Shown: positions 16,166 to 25,731, numbered from the stretch's first letter. The stretch: DNA of 64,000 bases from Thiobacillus sp. (GCA_021166845.1 JAJPEP010000029.1:38467-102466); one strand, 5' to 3'. The notes: generated from the letters alone by a model not told the origin. Numbers and translations are program-made.

Positions 16166-16777
16166 TTACTGACTGATCGCCTTGGTGATCAGCGGCACCA
16201 GGGGTTCCGGCAGCTTGATCTTGCCGGACAGGGCAAAGTCCTGGGCATTCTTCGACATCTTGTTCCAGGTCTTGCGGATGATCTCCAGCCATTTCGCCTC
16301 GTCGTAGTCGGGCTTGCTGTGAGCGAAAGCCAGCATGTAATGCTCGATGAAGACCAGGTCGGCGATATCCTCCAGCAGCTGCGTTTCCGGGTTGCTCTTG
16401 ATGCCGCGCTTGGCGACGGCCTTCTTGACCCGTTCGATCATCGCGTCGTCGTAGCCGGCCTGGCGCATCAACTCGCCGGCGGTGTCGGCCTGGAACGTGT
16501 ATAGCCCGGTGCGCCATGCGTGATAGCCTTCCCTGGTCATCGGATAGGTGTTGCGCGGCACCTTCCAGCGCTGGATGTGCTGGGCGCGCACCGCCAGCCG
16601 TGCGGCTTCCGACGCGTCCGGCGCAAAGCGGCCGATCATGTCGGACATGCGCTGGGAATACAGCAGTTCCTTCGGCTGACCCTCGTCCAGGTTGGGGTCT
16701 TCCGAATTGGCGGCATCGAACAGTGCCAAGGCTTGATTGAAACGGGCCTGGTTGAAACTTTCCTGGTTTTCGATCAT
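16166..16777 (-). CDS. DUF4202 family protein
   Basis: A 203-residue soluble protein. Its blocks DAANSEDPNLDEGQPKELLYS, RAQHIQRWKVPRNTYPMTREGY, LEDIADLVFIEHYM and WNKMSKNAQDFAL are characteristic of DUF4202, a helical family with conserved His and Glu residues that may bind metal; no biochemical role is established. The start at 16777 gives the family N-terminus; the frame stays open to 16957 but the added residues are not family-like. It is divergent from the old yellow enzyme gene at 16978. Confidence 0.9.
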   Translation of the reverse strand: MIENQESFNQARFNQALALFDAANSEDPNLDEGQPKELLYSQRMSDMIGRFAPDASEAARLAVRAQHIQRWKVPRNTYPMTREGYHAWRTGLYTFQADTAGELMRQAGYDDAMIERVKKAVAKRGIKSNPETQLLEDIADLVFIEHYMLAFAHSKPDYDEAKWLEIIRKTWNKMSKNAQDFALSGKIKLPEPLVPLITKAISQ

Positions 16778-16977
16778 CTTGGAGTCCTCGGCAGCGGGTT
16801 GATGTTGAGTTGCATATGCAATTGTCACGAGTATAAAGGCCGCAGGTAAATCCCCCGGCGGGGGTATTGGCCGGGGCAAGGTCCGGAACCTGAATCCCGC
16901 CCCGCCAAGCGTGGTGTCATGAATGTAAACGGCTGCGGGCCGACTTGCCCGCAGCACTCAACCCGAAGGAACCCGAC

Positions 16978-18057
16978 ATGACCGATCTTTTTTCGCCCGC
17001 CCGCTTCGGCGCCATCGAGCTGGCCAACCGCGTGGTGATGTCCTCGCTGACGCGCAATCGTGCCGGCGCCGGCAATGTGCCGACGTCGCTGATGGCCGAA
17101 TACTATCGCCAGCGCGCGTCGGCCGGCCTGATCCTGACCGAGGCGACGCCGATCTGTCCGGAGGGCCACGGTTACCCGCGCACGCCCGGGATCCACACGC
17201 CCGAGCAGATCGCCGGCTGGAAGCTGGTGACGGGCGCGGTGCATGGCGCCGGCGGCAAGATCGCGCTGCAGCTGTGGCATGTGGGGCGGATTTCGCATCC
17301 CGACCTGCAGCCGGGCGGCGCGCTGCCGGTCGCGCCGTCGGCGATCCGTCCGGCCGGGCAGGTGTTCACCGGGCAGGGCATGAAGGATTACGTGACGCCG
17401 CGTGCGCTGGAAACCGGCGAGATTCCCGGACTGGTCGCCACCCACGCCCAGGCGGCGCGCAACGCCATGGAAGCGGGCTTCGACGGGGTCGAGGTCCATG
17501 CCGGCAACGGCTATCTGCTGGATCAGTTCCTGCGTTCGTCCACCAACCAACGCACCGATGCCTATGGCGGCAGCAAGGAAAACCGCGCGCGCCTGCTGCT
17601 GGAGGTGATGGACGCAGTCTGCAAGGCAATCGGCAACGACCGCGTCGGCGTGCGGCTGTCGCCAGTGACGCCGTTCAACGACATCAGCGACGACCGCCCG
17701 CAGGAGACGTTCGATTACGTCGTCACGCAGCTGAATCCGCTGAACCTGGCCTTCCTCGACGTGCTGCAGGGAACCGGCGGCGCGCCCAAAGAGCAGTGGA
17801 TTCCGTTCGACTACGACCGACTGCACGCGCTGTATTCGGGCAATTTCATCCGCAACAACGGTTACGACTTCGAGACGGCGCAGCAGGCGGTGATGTCCGG
17901 TGCGGCCGATGCGATTGCGTTCGGCCGGCTGCTGCTGGCTAACCCCGATCTGGTCGAGCGTTTCCGCCGCGGTGCGCCGCTTAATCCACCTGACTACGAA
18001 ACGCTCTACAGCGGGGAAGAGAAAGGCTACACCGACTATCCCTTCCTGCCGGACTGA
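16978..18057 (+). CDS. Old yellow enzyme family alkene reductase (NemA-like)
   Basis: A 359-residue FMN-dependent TIM-barrel enzyme that reduces activated alkenes, maleimides and some nitro compounds with NADPH. Motifs: LANRVVMSSLTRNRA (FMN binding, residues 15-29), LQLWHVGRISHPD, the substrate-binding segment VEVHAGNGYLLDQFLR where His and Asn hydrogen-bond the substrate, TDAYGGSKENRARL, and AIAFGRLLLANPDLVERF at the C-terminus. ATG 16978 has AAGGA upstream. It is followed convergently by rsmA. NemA-type enzymes are often induced by electrophile stress; no NemR-like regulator is present here. Confidence 0.94.
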   Translation: MTDLFSPARFGAIELANRVVMSSLTRNRAGAGNVPTSLMAEYYRQRASAGLILTEATPICPEGHGYPRTPGIHTPEQIAGWKLVTGAVHGAGGKIALQLWHVGRISHPDLQPGGALPVAPSAIRPAGQVFTGQGMKDYVTPRALETGEIPGLVATHAQAARNAMEAGFDGVEVHAGNGYLLDQFLRSSTNQRTDAYGGSKENRARLLLEVMDAVCKAIGNDRVGVRLSPVTPFNDISDDRPQETFDYVVTQLNPLNLAFLDVLQGTGGAPKEQWIPFDYDRLHALYSGNFIRNNGYDFETAQQAVMSGAADAIAFGRLLLANPDLVERFRRGAPLNPPDYETLYSGEEKGYTDYPFLPD

Positions 18058-18078
18058 GCGTAGCCCCGGAGGGGGCGA

Positions 18079-18858
18079 TCAAGCGGACTGCCGCAGATTG
18101 CCCAGATGGCGGGTGATGGCCTCGTAGTCGGCGAGGGAAAGGTTCTCCGCGCGTTTGCCGGCGTCGATCCCGAGCGCAGCGAAGTCCTCCGGCTTCATCA
18201 GGCCGCCCAGCGTGTTTCGCAGCGTCTTGCGGCGCTGCGAAAACGCGGCGGCAACCACGCGCGCAAACAGCGCTTCGTCGAGCGGCACGATTTCGGCCGG
18301 GGTTTTTGGAATCAGGCGGACGGCGGCGGAGTTGACCTTGGGCGGCGGGTTGAAGGCGGTGGGCGGCACGTCGAGCAGCCATTCGAGGTGGAAGCGCCGC
18401 TGCAGCATGATCGACAGCCGCCCATAGTCGTTGGTCGAGGGCTCTGCGACCATGCGTTCGACGACTTCCTTCTGCAGCATGAAGGTCATGTCGCGGATGT
18501 GCGCGGCAAATTCCAACAGATGGAACAGCAGCGGCGTGGAAATGTTGTACGGCAGATTGCCGATGATGCGCAGATCGTGGCCGAGCTGGCCGAAATCGAA
18601 TTTCAATGCATCGCAGCTATGCACGGTGAGGCGTTCGGCCGGCCAGGCCCGCTGCAGGCGCGCGACGATGTCGCGGTCGAGTTCGACCGCGTGCAGGTGC
18701 GGCAGGCGCTCGAGCAGGGGACGGGTCAGCGCCCCCAGGCCGGGGCCGATTTCGACCACGGTTTCCCTCGCCTGCGGATGGATGGCCTTGACGATGGCAT
18801 GGATGATGCCGTCGTCGATGAGAAAGTTCTGGCCGAAGCGTTTGCGGGGGGCGTGCAT
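18079..18858 (-). CDS. rsmA: 16S rRNA dimethyladenosine transferase (KsgA)
   Basis: A 259-residue methyltransferase that dimethylates the two adjacent adenines of the 3'-terminal 16S rRNA hairpin. It starts [15 protein letters not shown], has the SAM loop [14 protein letters not shown] near residue 37 and the catalytic NLPYNIS motif near residue 103. [13 protein letters not shown] and [20 protein letters not shown] are also typical. It lies downstream of pdxA on the same strand, separated by an unusual inverted-repeat spacer. Confidence 0.97.
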   Translation of the reverse strand: MHAPRKRFGQNFLIDDGIIHAIVKAIHPQARETVVEIGPGLGALTRPLLERLPHLHAVELDRDIVARLQRAWPAERLTVHSCDALKFDFGQLGHDLRIIGNLPYNISTPLLFHLLEFAAHIRDMTFMLQKEVVERMVAEPSTNDYGRLSIMLQRRFHLEWLLDVPPTAFNPPPKVNSAAVRLIPKTPAEIVPLDEALFARVVAAAFSQRRKTLRNTLGGLMKPEDFAALGIDAGKRAENLSLADYEAITRHLGNLRQSA

Positions 18859-18860
18859 TT

Positions 18861-18970
18861 CAGGGATCAGGGATCGGGATTCAGGGATCAGGTTTTTTTG
18901 TGCGGCTTTAGCCGCGTTTTTATATTAACTGGCATCACGCTATTCCCTGATCCCTGATCCCTGACCCCTG
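18861..18970. repeat. Long imperfect inverted repeat of CAGGGAT units between pdxA and rsmA
   Basis: Left arm (18861-18892) contains three tandem-like CAGGGATCAGGG units; the right arm (18942-18970) contains the complementary CCCTGATCCCTGATCCCTG. Between them GCGGC-TTTA-GCCGC forms a small hairpin with T runs nearby. The right arm encodes the last residues of PdxA (QGSGIRE), so the repeat has extended the protein. In the pdxA-rsmA transcript the arms could fold into a long hairpin just before the rsmA start. Confidence 0.75.
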
Positions 18971-19941
18971 CCAACCATCTCCATCGCCACCTCGATCGCC
19001 GCCAGCAGGCTGCCCACTTCCGCCCGTCCCGTGCCGGCGAGGTCGAGCGCGGTGCCGTGGTCGACCGAGGTGCGGATGAAGGGCAGGCCCAGGGTGATGT
19101 TCACGCCGGCGCCGAAGCTGGCGTACTTGAGGACGGGCAGGCCCTGGTCGTGATACATCGCCAGTACGGCGTCGCATGGCTCGACGCGGATGCGCGAGAA
19201 CAGGGTGTCGGCGGGGAGGGGGCCGACGAGGTCGATGCCTTCGCCGCGCAGGCGCTCGAGCACGGGTTCGATAACGTCGATTTCCTCGCGCCCCAGGTGG
19301 CCGGACTCGCCGGCGTGCGGGTTGAGGCCGGCCACCACAATGCGCGGCCGAATGATGCCGAACTTGCTTTGCAGGTCGGTGTGGAGGATGCGGATCACCT
19401 CGACGAGCAGCCCCGGCGTGATGGCGTCGGCGACTTCGCGCAGCGGCAGGTGGGTGGTGGCCAGCGCGACGCGCAGGCCGCCGCCGGCGAGCATCATCAC
19501 GACCTTCCTGGTTCCGCTATGGTCGGCCAGGTATTCGGTGTGGCCGGTGAAGGCAAAGCCGGCGTCGTTGATGATGCCCTTGTGCACCGGCGCGGTGATG
19601 ACGGCGTGATAGGCGCCGTCCAGGCAGCCGGCAAGGGCGGCGTCGAGCAGGGCCAGCACGTGGGGACTGTTGCGGGGGGCGAGCGTGCCTGCGGTGACGG
19701 GTGCCGCGGCCGCAATGTGGCGCACGTGCAGCGCGCCCGGCTGGTGCGCCGGGATGGCGTCGCCGAGGAGGAAATTGACCGCGATCCCCAGCTGCGCCGC
19801 GCGGGCGCGCAGCACGTCGACGTCGCCGAGCACCGAGAGGCGGCACGGCAGTGCCTGCCGCGACAGCGCGATGCAGAGGTCGGGACCGATCCCGGCGGGC
19901 TCGCCTGCGGTGAGCGCGAGCACGGGCAGCTTCGCGGTCAT
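18940..19941 (-). CDS. pdxA: 4-hydroxythreonine-4-phosphate dehydrogenase
   Basis: A 333-residue NAD-dependent, metal-binding enzyme of pyridoxal phosphate synthesis. It begins [18 protein letters not shown], and contains [20 protein letters not shown] with metal and substrate His residues, [18 protein letters not shown], and the C-terminal [21 protein letters not shown] and [18 protein letters not shown]. The final residues GSGIRE come from the inverted repeat and are not part of the normal family end. It is 7 bases downstream of surA, the usual surA-pdxA-rsmA order. Confidence 0.96.
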   Translation of the reverse strand: MTAKLPVLALTAGEPAGIGPDLCIALSRQALPCRLSVLGDVDVLRARAAQLGIAVNFLLGDAIPAHQPGALHVRHIAAAAPVTAGTLAPRNSPHVLALLDAALAGCLDGAYHAVITAPVHKGIINDAGFAFTGHTEYLADHSGTRKVVMMLAGGGLRVALATTHLPLREVADAITPGLLVEVIRILHTDLQSKFGIIRPRIVVAGLNPHAGESGHLGREEIDVIEPVLERLRGEGIDLVGPLPADTLFSRIRVEPCDAVLAMYHDQGLPVLKYASFGAGVNITLGLPFIRTSVDHGTALDLAGTGRAEVGSLLAAIEVAMEMVGRGQGSGIRE

Positions 19942-19948
19942 GCCGAAA

Positions 19949-21292
19949 TCAGTCGAGCGGATGCAGTTCGACGTAGGCCGAATCGCGGATCTGCCGTACC
20001 CAGTCCTGGAAGGCTTCTTCCCCCTTGCGCTCGCGAATCGCCTGGCGCGCCATCAGTTTCTGGCGTTCCTGCGTGACGTCCTGGTTGCGGCGTTCCAGCA
20101 CCTGGATCAGGTGCCAGCCGAAGGGCGACTGGACCGGCGCGCTGATTTCGCCCGGCTGCAGGGCGTTCATCGCCTTCTCGAAATCGGGCACGGTATCGCC
20201 GGGGTTGATCCAGCCGAGGTCGCCCCCCTTGGAGGCGCTGGCGTCTTCGGAATGCAGGCGTGCCAGTTCGTCAAATTTCACGCCGTTGTCGATGCGCTCT
20301 TTCAGCTGCAGCAGCCGGTTGCGGGCATCGGCCTCCGAGGTGAGCTCGTTGGTCTTGATGAGGATGTGACGGACGTGCGTCTGGGTGACGCTGAGGGCGG
20401 CGTCGAGCCCTCGCTTGTCGTTGAGCTTGAGGATGTGGAAGCCATTGCTGCTTTTAAGCAGCGGGCTGACCTGGCCGGGTTGCAGTGGCTTCAGCGCATC
20501 GGCAAACAGCACCGGCATCTTGCCGCTGGCGCGCCAGCCGAAGGCGCCGCCCTGCAGGGCATTGGTGGCGTCGGAATGGCTGGCAGACAGCTGGGCGAAA
20601 TCGGCGCCCGCGGCGAGCTGGACGAGGATATTCTCGGCGCGGGCACGGCGTGCCTGGATCTGCTCGGGCGAGGCGTTTTCCGGCACGGTAACGAGGATGT
20701 GGGCGAAGTTGTATTCGGTTTCCGCGCCCTGCTGCATTTGTGTTTGCAGATAGCCCTCGATCTCGGCATCGCTGACCGAGATGCGGTTGTCGACGTCGCG
20801 CTCGCGGGCGCGTGCGATGAGGAGCTCGTTGCGGATGGTGTTGCGCATGCTGTCGAGGCTCTGGCCTTCTTTTTCCAGCGCGGCTGCAAGGCCGGCCAGG
20901 TCGAGCTTGTTCTGCGCGGCAATGCGCTGCAGTGCGCGCTCGACCTGCGCCGGGTCGACCCGGATGCCGGTGCTGCGGGCGTGCTGCTGCAGCGCCAGTT
21001 CGGTGACCATGCGTTCGAGCAGCTGCTTTTCCAGCACCTCGCGCGGCGGCAGCGGCGTGTTCTGGCGCGTCAGGTTCCGCGCCACTTCCTGGTAGCGCCT
21101 GGCCAGTTCCTGGCGCGTGATGACTTCGTCGTTGACGATGGCGACGATATGGTCGAGCGTCTGCACCGCGGCGTGCGCCGGCGCCAGGGCCGATGCAGCG
21201 ATCAGCAGCGCCAACCCGAGCGTCAACGTATGAAACGTTTGGGCCAATACCCACTGCGGGCGGCGCCATTCAGGGCGTTTGAAGTATTTCAT
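19949..21292 (-). CDS. surA: Periplasmic peptidyl-prolyl isomerase/chaperone SurA
   Basis: A 447-residue outer-membrane-protein chaperone. A signal peptide ([18 protein letters not shown]) is followed by the N-terminal chaperone domain ([15 protein letters not shown]) and two parvulin domains, at about residues 185-285 ([11 protein letters not shown]) and 295-395 ([11 protein letters not shown]). The ATG at 21292 overlaps the end of lptD by 23 bases; the alternative GTG at 21316 only lengthens the region before the signal peptide. SurA serves folding of outer membrane proteins, including LptD, encoded just upstream. Confidence 0.95.
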   Translation of the reverse strand: MKYFKRPEWRRPQWVLAQTFHTLTLGLALLIAASALAPAHAAVQTLDHIVAIVNDEVITRQELARRYQEVARNLTRQNTPLPPREVLEKQLLERMVTELALQQHARSTGIRVDPAQVERALQRIAAQNKLDLAGLAAALEKEGQSLDSMRNTIRNELLIARARERDVDNRISVSDAEIEGYLQTQMQQGAETEYNFAHILVTVPENASPEQIQARRARAENILVQLAAGADFAQLSASHSDATNALQGGAFGWRASGKMPVLFADALKPLQPGQVSPLLKSSNGFHILKLNDKRGLDAALSVTQTHVRHILIKTNELTSEADARNRLLQLKERIDNGVKFDELARLHSEDASASKGGDLGWINPGDTVPDFEKAMNALQPGEISAPVQSPFGWHLIQVLERRNQDVTQERQKLMARQAIRERKGEEAFQDWVRQIRDSAYVELHPLD

Positions 21293-23492
21293 TGCTGGGC
21301 CTGTATCCGGGAACACTTTGTTTCAAAACGTCGAGCGGATTGGCGCCGAGACGCCCCATACCGTTCAACTCGAGTTGGAAAAACAGCGCGTCGGTGGACT
21401 GCTCTTCCTTGGTGGCCAGGCGCTGGAACACTGCGCGCACCGCCCAGCAGCCACCATTGTATTCAAGCCCCGCCAGGCCTTCGACCAGCTTGTCGTCCTG
21501 GAACGAATGGTTGTAGCGGAACATGCCGTACCAGCGACGGCCGAGCGGCCACTGTCCGGACAGGTCGATCTGTTCGGTGGTTTGGTCTGTGAAGCGGTAG
21601 CTAAAGTTCAACGCGCGGCCGGGGCCGGGCCGGTAGGACGCGCCGAGGTTCTGGCGGATGGTGGTGCCGTTCTGGGTGTCGAGTTGCAAGGCGGTGTCGA
21701 TGCGCCAGTCGCGCGTGATCTGTCCGCTGACGGTGGCCAGCAGGTCGGTGGCGTTGCTGGTGCGGATGGGATCGTCCTCGTACAGGGTGACCTGCTGCGT
21801 GCTGAAGTAATAACGCTGGCCGAGCGTGACCTGCAGGCGTTCGAGTCCGCTGGCCTCCTCGATAAAACGGCTGGTGACCGCGAGCGTCAGCTGGTTGGCG
21901 TCGTTGACGCGGTCGCCGCCGATGAACTGGTTTTCGGTGAACATCTGCGCGTAGCTGAAATCGAGCAGTGCGCTGTCGAATACCGGGATATTTTCTTGAT
22001 CGCGGTACGGCGCGAACACGTAATAGGCGCGCGGCTCCAGCGTCTGTTCGTAATCCTGGCCGGCAAAGCGGAGCGGACGGTCGAAATAGACGCCGGAATC
22101 GAGGCTGAAGATCGGCAGGTTGCGGGTGATGCGCTGCTCGGCCGCATCGTCGTCCAGCGCGTAGTAGGTGCTGTGCCAGCCGATTTGCGGGGTGAGGAAG
22201 CCGTACGAGTTGGTGAGCGGCAGGCGTAGCGTGGGGTAGGCCAGCACCCGCGTGCCTTCGGGGTTGGCGGAGTCGGGGTGGGCAAAGCGGGTGGCTTCGC
22301 TTTCCAGCCTGAGTTCGAGGCCATTGCCCAAGGTCTGTGTCATTCCCAGGCGGGCGTGCGGCAGGCGCGCATAGGGTTCGACAATGGATTCCTCCGCAGT
22401 GGAATCCTGCAGGGTCTGGAAGCTTTGCACACGCAGTTCGGCGTTCCAGTTGGCATGCTGCGTGGTCACCCAGGCTTCGCGGTTGAGGTGGCTGACCGAA
22501 GTGATGGAAATCAGGTTGGACAGGTCGCGGAAATAATCGTCGTCGGACACGCGGTTGAACAGCATGCCGGCCTGGGTGTTCGCGTTCAGGCGGTAGTTGT
22601 TGTCGAGCGCCACGCTCCAGCGCGAGCGGTCCGCCTCGCGGTCGTCGGGAAGGTATTCGAGGCGGTTCACGCCGCGGGCGTCGCCCAGCAGATAGCGGAA
22701 TTCGCCGCCCAGCTGCACGCCGCGGCTGGACAGCAGGCGCGGATACAGCGTGGCGTCGTAATTGGGCGCGAGATTGAGGTAGTACGGCACCAGGATGTCG
22801 AGGCCGCTGCGCTCGGTGGTGCCGATGGTCGGCGCCAGCATGCCTGTCTTGCGCGCGTCGTCGAGCGGGAAATTCATCCACGGCGTATAGAGGATGGGCA
22901 CGTCGAGAAAATGCAGCGAGGCGTTGCGCGCGGTACCGACGTTGCGGGTTTTGTCGATGTCGAGGTCGCCCACCTTGAGGAACCAGTCGTCGTTGTCGAC
23001 CGGGCAGGTGGTGTAGGTGGCGTCCTGCAGCGCGTAGTGGGTCTTGTCGAGGAAATCGATGCGATCGGCGTCGCCGCGTCCCGGCTGGGTCGTGAACCGA
23101 TAGACCGGCTGCGTGAGTTCGCCGCTGTAGTCGTTGAGGTTGAGCCTGAGCGAATCGCCCGCCACCCACAGCGCCGGCTGTTCCAGCCTGACCTGGCCGC
23201 GTGCCTGCACTTCGTTCAGCGTGGTGTCGTAGAGCAGCCAGTCGGCAAAGAAATTCTGGCCGGCCTGGCGGGCTTCCACGCGGCCGCTGGCCTCGACGAT
23301 GCCGGGCGCGTTCGATTCGATGCGGTCGGCCATCAGGAACAGCGGCCCTTCCGGGCCCGCCACCGCGGCGTCGCTCAGTTCGGCATCGCGTTTCAGCACG
23401 AGCGACTCCGCGTCCGCGGAACCGGCGGACAGCAACAGCACGACGAGGGCAAAGCCGGGCAGGGAGGACAAGCGATGTAAAATCCGGGCCAA
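21270..23492 (-). CDS. lptD: LPS-assembly outer membrane protein LptD
   Basis: About 740 residues from a TTG at 23492. A signal peptide (LPGFALVVLLLSAGSADA) leads into the OstA-like jellyroll domain (residues 40-190, FLMADRIESNAPGIVEASGRVEARQ) and the C-terminal 26-strand beta barrel, which in known LptD inserts LPS into the outer leaflet with LptE. The frame remains open to an ATG at 23537, but that start would lie inside the coding start of the divergent amgK gene and adds no signal-like sequence. The pair of Cys residues near TTCPVDNDD and the C-terminal GGCWAVRAVF fit the disulfide pattern of the family. Confidence 0.93.
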   Translation of the reverse strand: MARILHRLSSLPGFALVVLLLSAGSADAESLVLKRDAELSDAAVAGPEGPLFLMADRIESNAPGIVEASGRVEARQAGQNFFADWLLYDTTLNEVQARGQVRLEQPALWVAGDSLRLNLNDYSGELTQPVYRFTTQPGRGDADRIDFLDKTHYALQDATYTTCPVDNDDWFLKVGDLDIDKTRNVGTARNASLHFLDVPILYTPWMNFPLDDARKTGMLAPTIGTTERSGLDILVPYYLNLAPNYDATLYPRLLSSRGVQLGGEFRYLLGDARGVNRLEYLPDDREADRSRWSVALDNNYRLNANTQAGMLFNRVSDDDYFRDLSNLISITSVSHLNREAWVTTQHANWNAELRVQSFQTLQDSTAEESIVEPYARLPHARLGMTQTLGNGLELRLESEATRFAHPDSANPEGTRVLAYPTLRLPLTNSYGFLTPQIGWHSTYYALDDDAAEQRITRNLPIFSLDSGVYFDRPLRFAGQDYEQTLEPRAYYVFAPYRDQENIPVFDSALLDFSYAQMFTENQFIGGDRVNDANQLTLAVTSRFIEEASGLERLQVTLGQRYYFSTQQVTLYEDDPIRTSNATDLLATVSGQITRDWRIDTALQLDTQNGTTIRQNLGASYRPGPGRALNFSYRFTDQTTEQIDLSGQWPLGRRWYGMFRYNHSFQDDKLVEGLAGLEYNGGCWAVRAVFQRLATKEEQSTDALFFQLELNGMGRLGANPLDVLKQSVPGYRPSNEILQTP

Positions 23493-23522
23493 GGTTATTG
23501 AAATAGCGTTATTCGGAGCGGC

Positions 23523-24536
23523 ATGGCAGTGGAACATTTGCAGGCATTACAGGACTGGGCTGCCCGACAGCTGGATGCGACGTCGCTGGACATCGCCCCG
23601 GCGTCCGCGGACGCCAGCTTCCGCCGTTATTTCCGCGTCACTGCCAAAGGCCGCGATTATATCGTGATGGACGCCCCCCCGGCGCACGAGGATTGCCGCC
23701 CGTTCATCGCCGTCGCCCGGCTGCTCGGCGACGCCGGCGTGCATGTCCCGCAGGTGCTGGCGCAGGATCTCGATCGGGGCTTCCTGCTGCTGACCGATCT
23801 GGGCAATACCACCTACCTGACAGCGCTCAGCGACGCCGCGCTTGATCCAGGCGTGGCGCGCGAGCTGTATCTGGCGTCGAACGACGCGCTGATCCGCATC
23901 CAGCAGGCGAGCCGCCCCGGCGTGCTGCCGGAGTACGACCGTGCGCTGCTCACCCGTGAGCTGATGCTGTTTCCCGAGTGGTACGTGGCGAAGCACCTCG
24001 GTGTCGAAATGAAGGACGAGCAGAAAGCCATCCTTGACACTGTGTTCGGGCGCATCCTCGCCAACAACCTCGCGCAGCCGCGGGTGTACGTGCATCGCGA
24101 CTGGCATTCGCGCAATTTAATGGTGTCCGACCCCAATCCGGGCATTCTCGATTTCCAGGACGCCGTGGACGGCCCCATCACCTACGACCTCGCCTCGATC
24201 TACCGCGACGCCTACATCCAGTGGGACGAGGAGATGCAGCTCGACTGGGTGATCCGTTATTGGGAAAAGGCGCGCGCCGCCCGCCTGCCGGTGCCGGATG
24301 ACTTCGGCGCGTTCTGGCGCGACTTCGAATGGATGGGCGCGCAGCGCCACATCAAGGTGCTCGGCATCTTCGCGCGGCTGTATCACCGCGACGGCAAGGA
24401 CGGCTATCTGAAGGACATGCCGCGGGTGATGCATTACCTGCGCCGCGTGTGCGAGCGTTATGACGAGTTGAAGCCGCTGCTGCTTTTGCTGGATGGGCTG
24501 GAGAATCGGGATGTGAAGGTGGGATACACCTTTTGA
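23523..24536 (+). CDS. amgK: N-acetylmuramate/N-acetylglucosamine anomeric kinase AmgK-like
   Basis: A 337-residue protein of the aminoglycoside phosphotransferase fold. The N-lobe has ASFRRYFRV and DYIVMDAPP; the catalytic loop VHRDWHSRNLMV and the metal-binding GILDFQDAVDGPITYDLAS are intact. Position opposite lptD and close to murU identifies it as AmgK, which phosphorylates MurNAc at C1 in the MurU-dependent peptidoglycan recycling route. Normally murU follows directly; here about 1.2 kb with a foreign-looking methyltransferase gene intervenes. Confidence 0.9.
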   Translation: MAVEHLQALQDWAARQLDATSLDIAPASADASFRRYFRVTAKGRDYIVMDAPPAHEDCRPFIAVARLLGDAGVHVPQVLAQDLDRGFLLLTDLGNTTYLTALSDAALDPGVARELYLASNDALIRIQQASRPGVLPEYDRALLTRELMLFPEWYVAKHLGVEMKDEQKAILDTVFGRILANNLAQPRVYVHRDWHSRNLMVSDPNPGILDFQDAVDGPITYDLASIYRDAYIQWDEEMQLDWVIRYWEKARAARLPVPDDFGAFWRDFEWMGAQRHIKVLGIFARLYHRDGKDGYLKDMPRVMHYLRRVCERYDELKPLLLLLDGLENRDVKVGYTF

Positions 24537-24560
24537 TGGACGACGAACCAATGTTCTGTC

Positions 24561-24586
24561 TTTGCGAGCGGAGCGAAGCAATCCAG
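24561..24586 (+). repeat. Dispersed TTGCGAGCG...ATCCAG repeat, copy 2
   Basis: TTTGCGAGCGGAGCGAAGCA followed by ATCCAG, nearly identical to the left arm of the complete copy at 54647. It begins 24 bases after the amgK stop, at the edge of the inserted stretch before murU. Only one arm is seen. Confidence 0.8.
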
Positions 24587-24667
24587 TCTTCGGCTCGACG
24601 CGAGGCACGGCTTGACAGTTTGTGCCTTCGCAGGGCGACCGATTGTTGGCCGGGGGCAGCCCGGCAG

Positions 24668-24966
24668 CTTGTCACTTTCTTTTGTCTCGCCAAAAGGAAG
24701 TAACCAAAGAAAAGGCGACTTCGACATCCCCGAAACCCTGAAAATTGAGCCTGCCGGACGGGCGACAAAGAACTCGCCCCGCTTTATTTGTATTTCGGAG
24801 GTGAGCGGGGCTCAAACACCTTTTCCGCTGATCCACCCGGCAGGCCCGGTTTTCGGCGTGGCTGTAAGGGGAAGGAAAGTCAAAACCAGGGCGGTGATGA
24901 CTGGTCAGGTGGCGCTGCTATTTGGGCTTCACATATTCGGCGCATTACGCCTGCGCCCTACGCGGA
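24668..24966 (+). repeat. Mosaic of repeat fragments in the 483-base gap after amgK
   Basis: The gap 24537-25019 holds no supported gene. Two pieces look like genome-wide repeat fragments: 24668-24720, with the inverted pair CTTTCTTTTG / CCAAAGAAAAGG around a CGCCAAAAGGAAG core, and 24935-24966, ending CGGCGCATTACGCCTGCGCC. Sequences of both types are common as intergenic repeats in betaproteobacteria, which is recalled from general knowledge rather than checked. Short open frames here (24612-24971, 24788-24994) have no recognisable product. Confidence 0.45.
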
Positions 24967-25019
24967 CTTGATGCCGAATCTGTCGGCTAATTAACAAACA
25001 GTTCGACCCAGGAAGCAAC

Positions 25020-25721
25020 ATGAAGCTACGCGATTTGTTCGATCAATGCGCAACGGCCTATGACAGGGATCGACCGAAACTTGTCCCGTCATTTGACGAG
25101 CTATACGGTACGGCTATGCGCGTAATGCCGTTTGCCAGCGAAGCGAGAATTCACGTTCTCGATCTCGGAGCGGGAACAGGCCTTTTTGGAGCGATGGTCT
25201 CAAAAGTTTTTCCTGCTACAAGACTTCACCTTACTGACATATCGGAAGCCATGCTTGCACAAGCGAAGCAGCGGTTCGCGAGCAATCCACTCGTGACCTA
25301 TTCGTTGCAGGAGCACGCTCAACTAGCTGCCATATCTGAATACGATCTCGTGATCTCTGCTTTGTCGATCCACCATCTGGAGAATAGAGACAAGAGAATC
25401 CTGTTTCAGAAGATATATCATGCACTTCGCCCTGGCGGCATGTTCATCAATGTCGATCAGGCTTTGGCGCCTTCCCGTACAGGCGAGGATCAATACGAAA
25501 GAATATGGCTTGAGGATGCAAAGACAAACGGCATATCCGGGTTGGCTTTGACGCAAGCCCGAGAGAGGATGCGCGAGGACAAGAGTGCTTTGCTGTCCGA
25601 CCAACTGATGTGGCTTGCCGAGGCCGGGTTTGACGATATTGATTGCTGGTATAAGCGCTTCCGCTTTGTCGTGTATGGGGGAGCCAAGAGGCAAGAGTTG
25701 AGAAACGAACAACCGCAATGA
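25020..25721 (+). CDS. Class I SAM-dependent methyltransferase
   Basis: A 233-residue methyltransferase. Motif I is VLDLGAGTGLFGAMV (near residue 48), followed by LHLTDISEAMLAQAK, the post-motif YDLVISALSIHHLE and LRPGGMFINVDQ. Target unknown. Its base composition and codon use (TTT, CAA, GAT, ATA-rich) are clearly more AT-rich than amgK and murU on either side, and repeat fragments lie upstream, so it is probably a horizontally acquired insertion between two genes that normally adjoin. The ATG is preceded by AGGAAG about 6 bases upstream. Confidence 0.87.
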   Translation: MKLRDLFDQCATAYDRDRPKLVPSFDELYGTAMRVMPFASEARIHVLDLGAGTGLFGAMVSKVFPATRLHLTDISEAMLAQAKQRFASNPLVTYSLQEHAQLAAISEYDLVISALSIHHLENRDKRILFQKIYHALRPGGMFINVDQALAPSRTGEDQYERIWLEDAKTNGISGLALTQARERMREDKSALLSDQLMWLAEAGFDDIDCWYKRFRFVVYGGAKRQELRNEQPQ

Positions 25722-25731
25722 GATTTCTGCT

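Noticed and set aside
18895..18921. GCGGC-TTTA-GCCGC hairpin with T run as a plus-strand terminator
   Set aside because: No plus-strand gene ends there; pdxA and rsmA are on the minus strand, where the flanking bases read as A runs. It is treated as part of the inverted repeat.
24612..24994. Short plus-strand frames of 68-119 codons in the amgK-methyltransferase gap
   Set aside because: They run through repeat fragments, differ in frame, lack ribosome sites and show no recognisable product.
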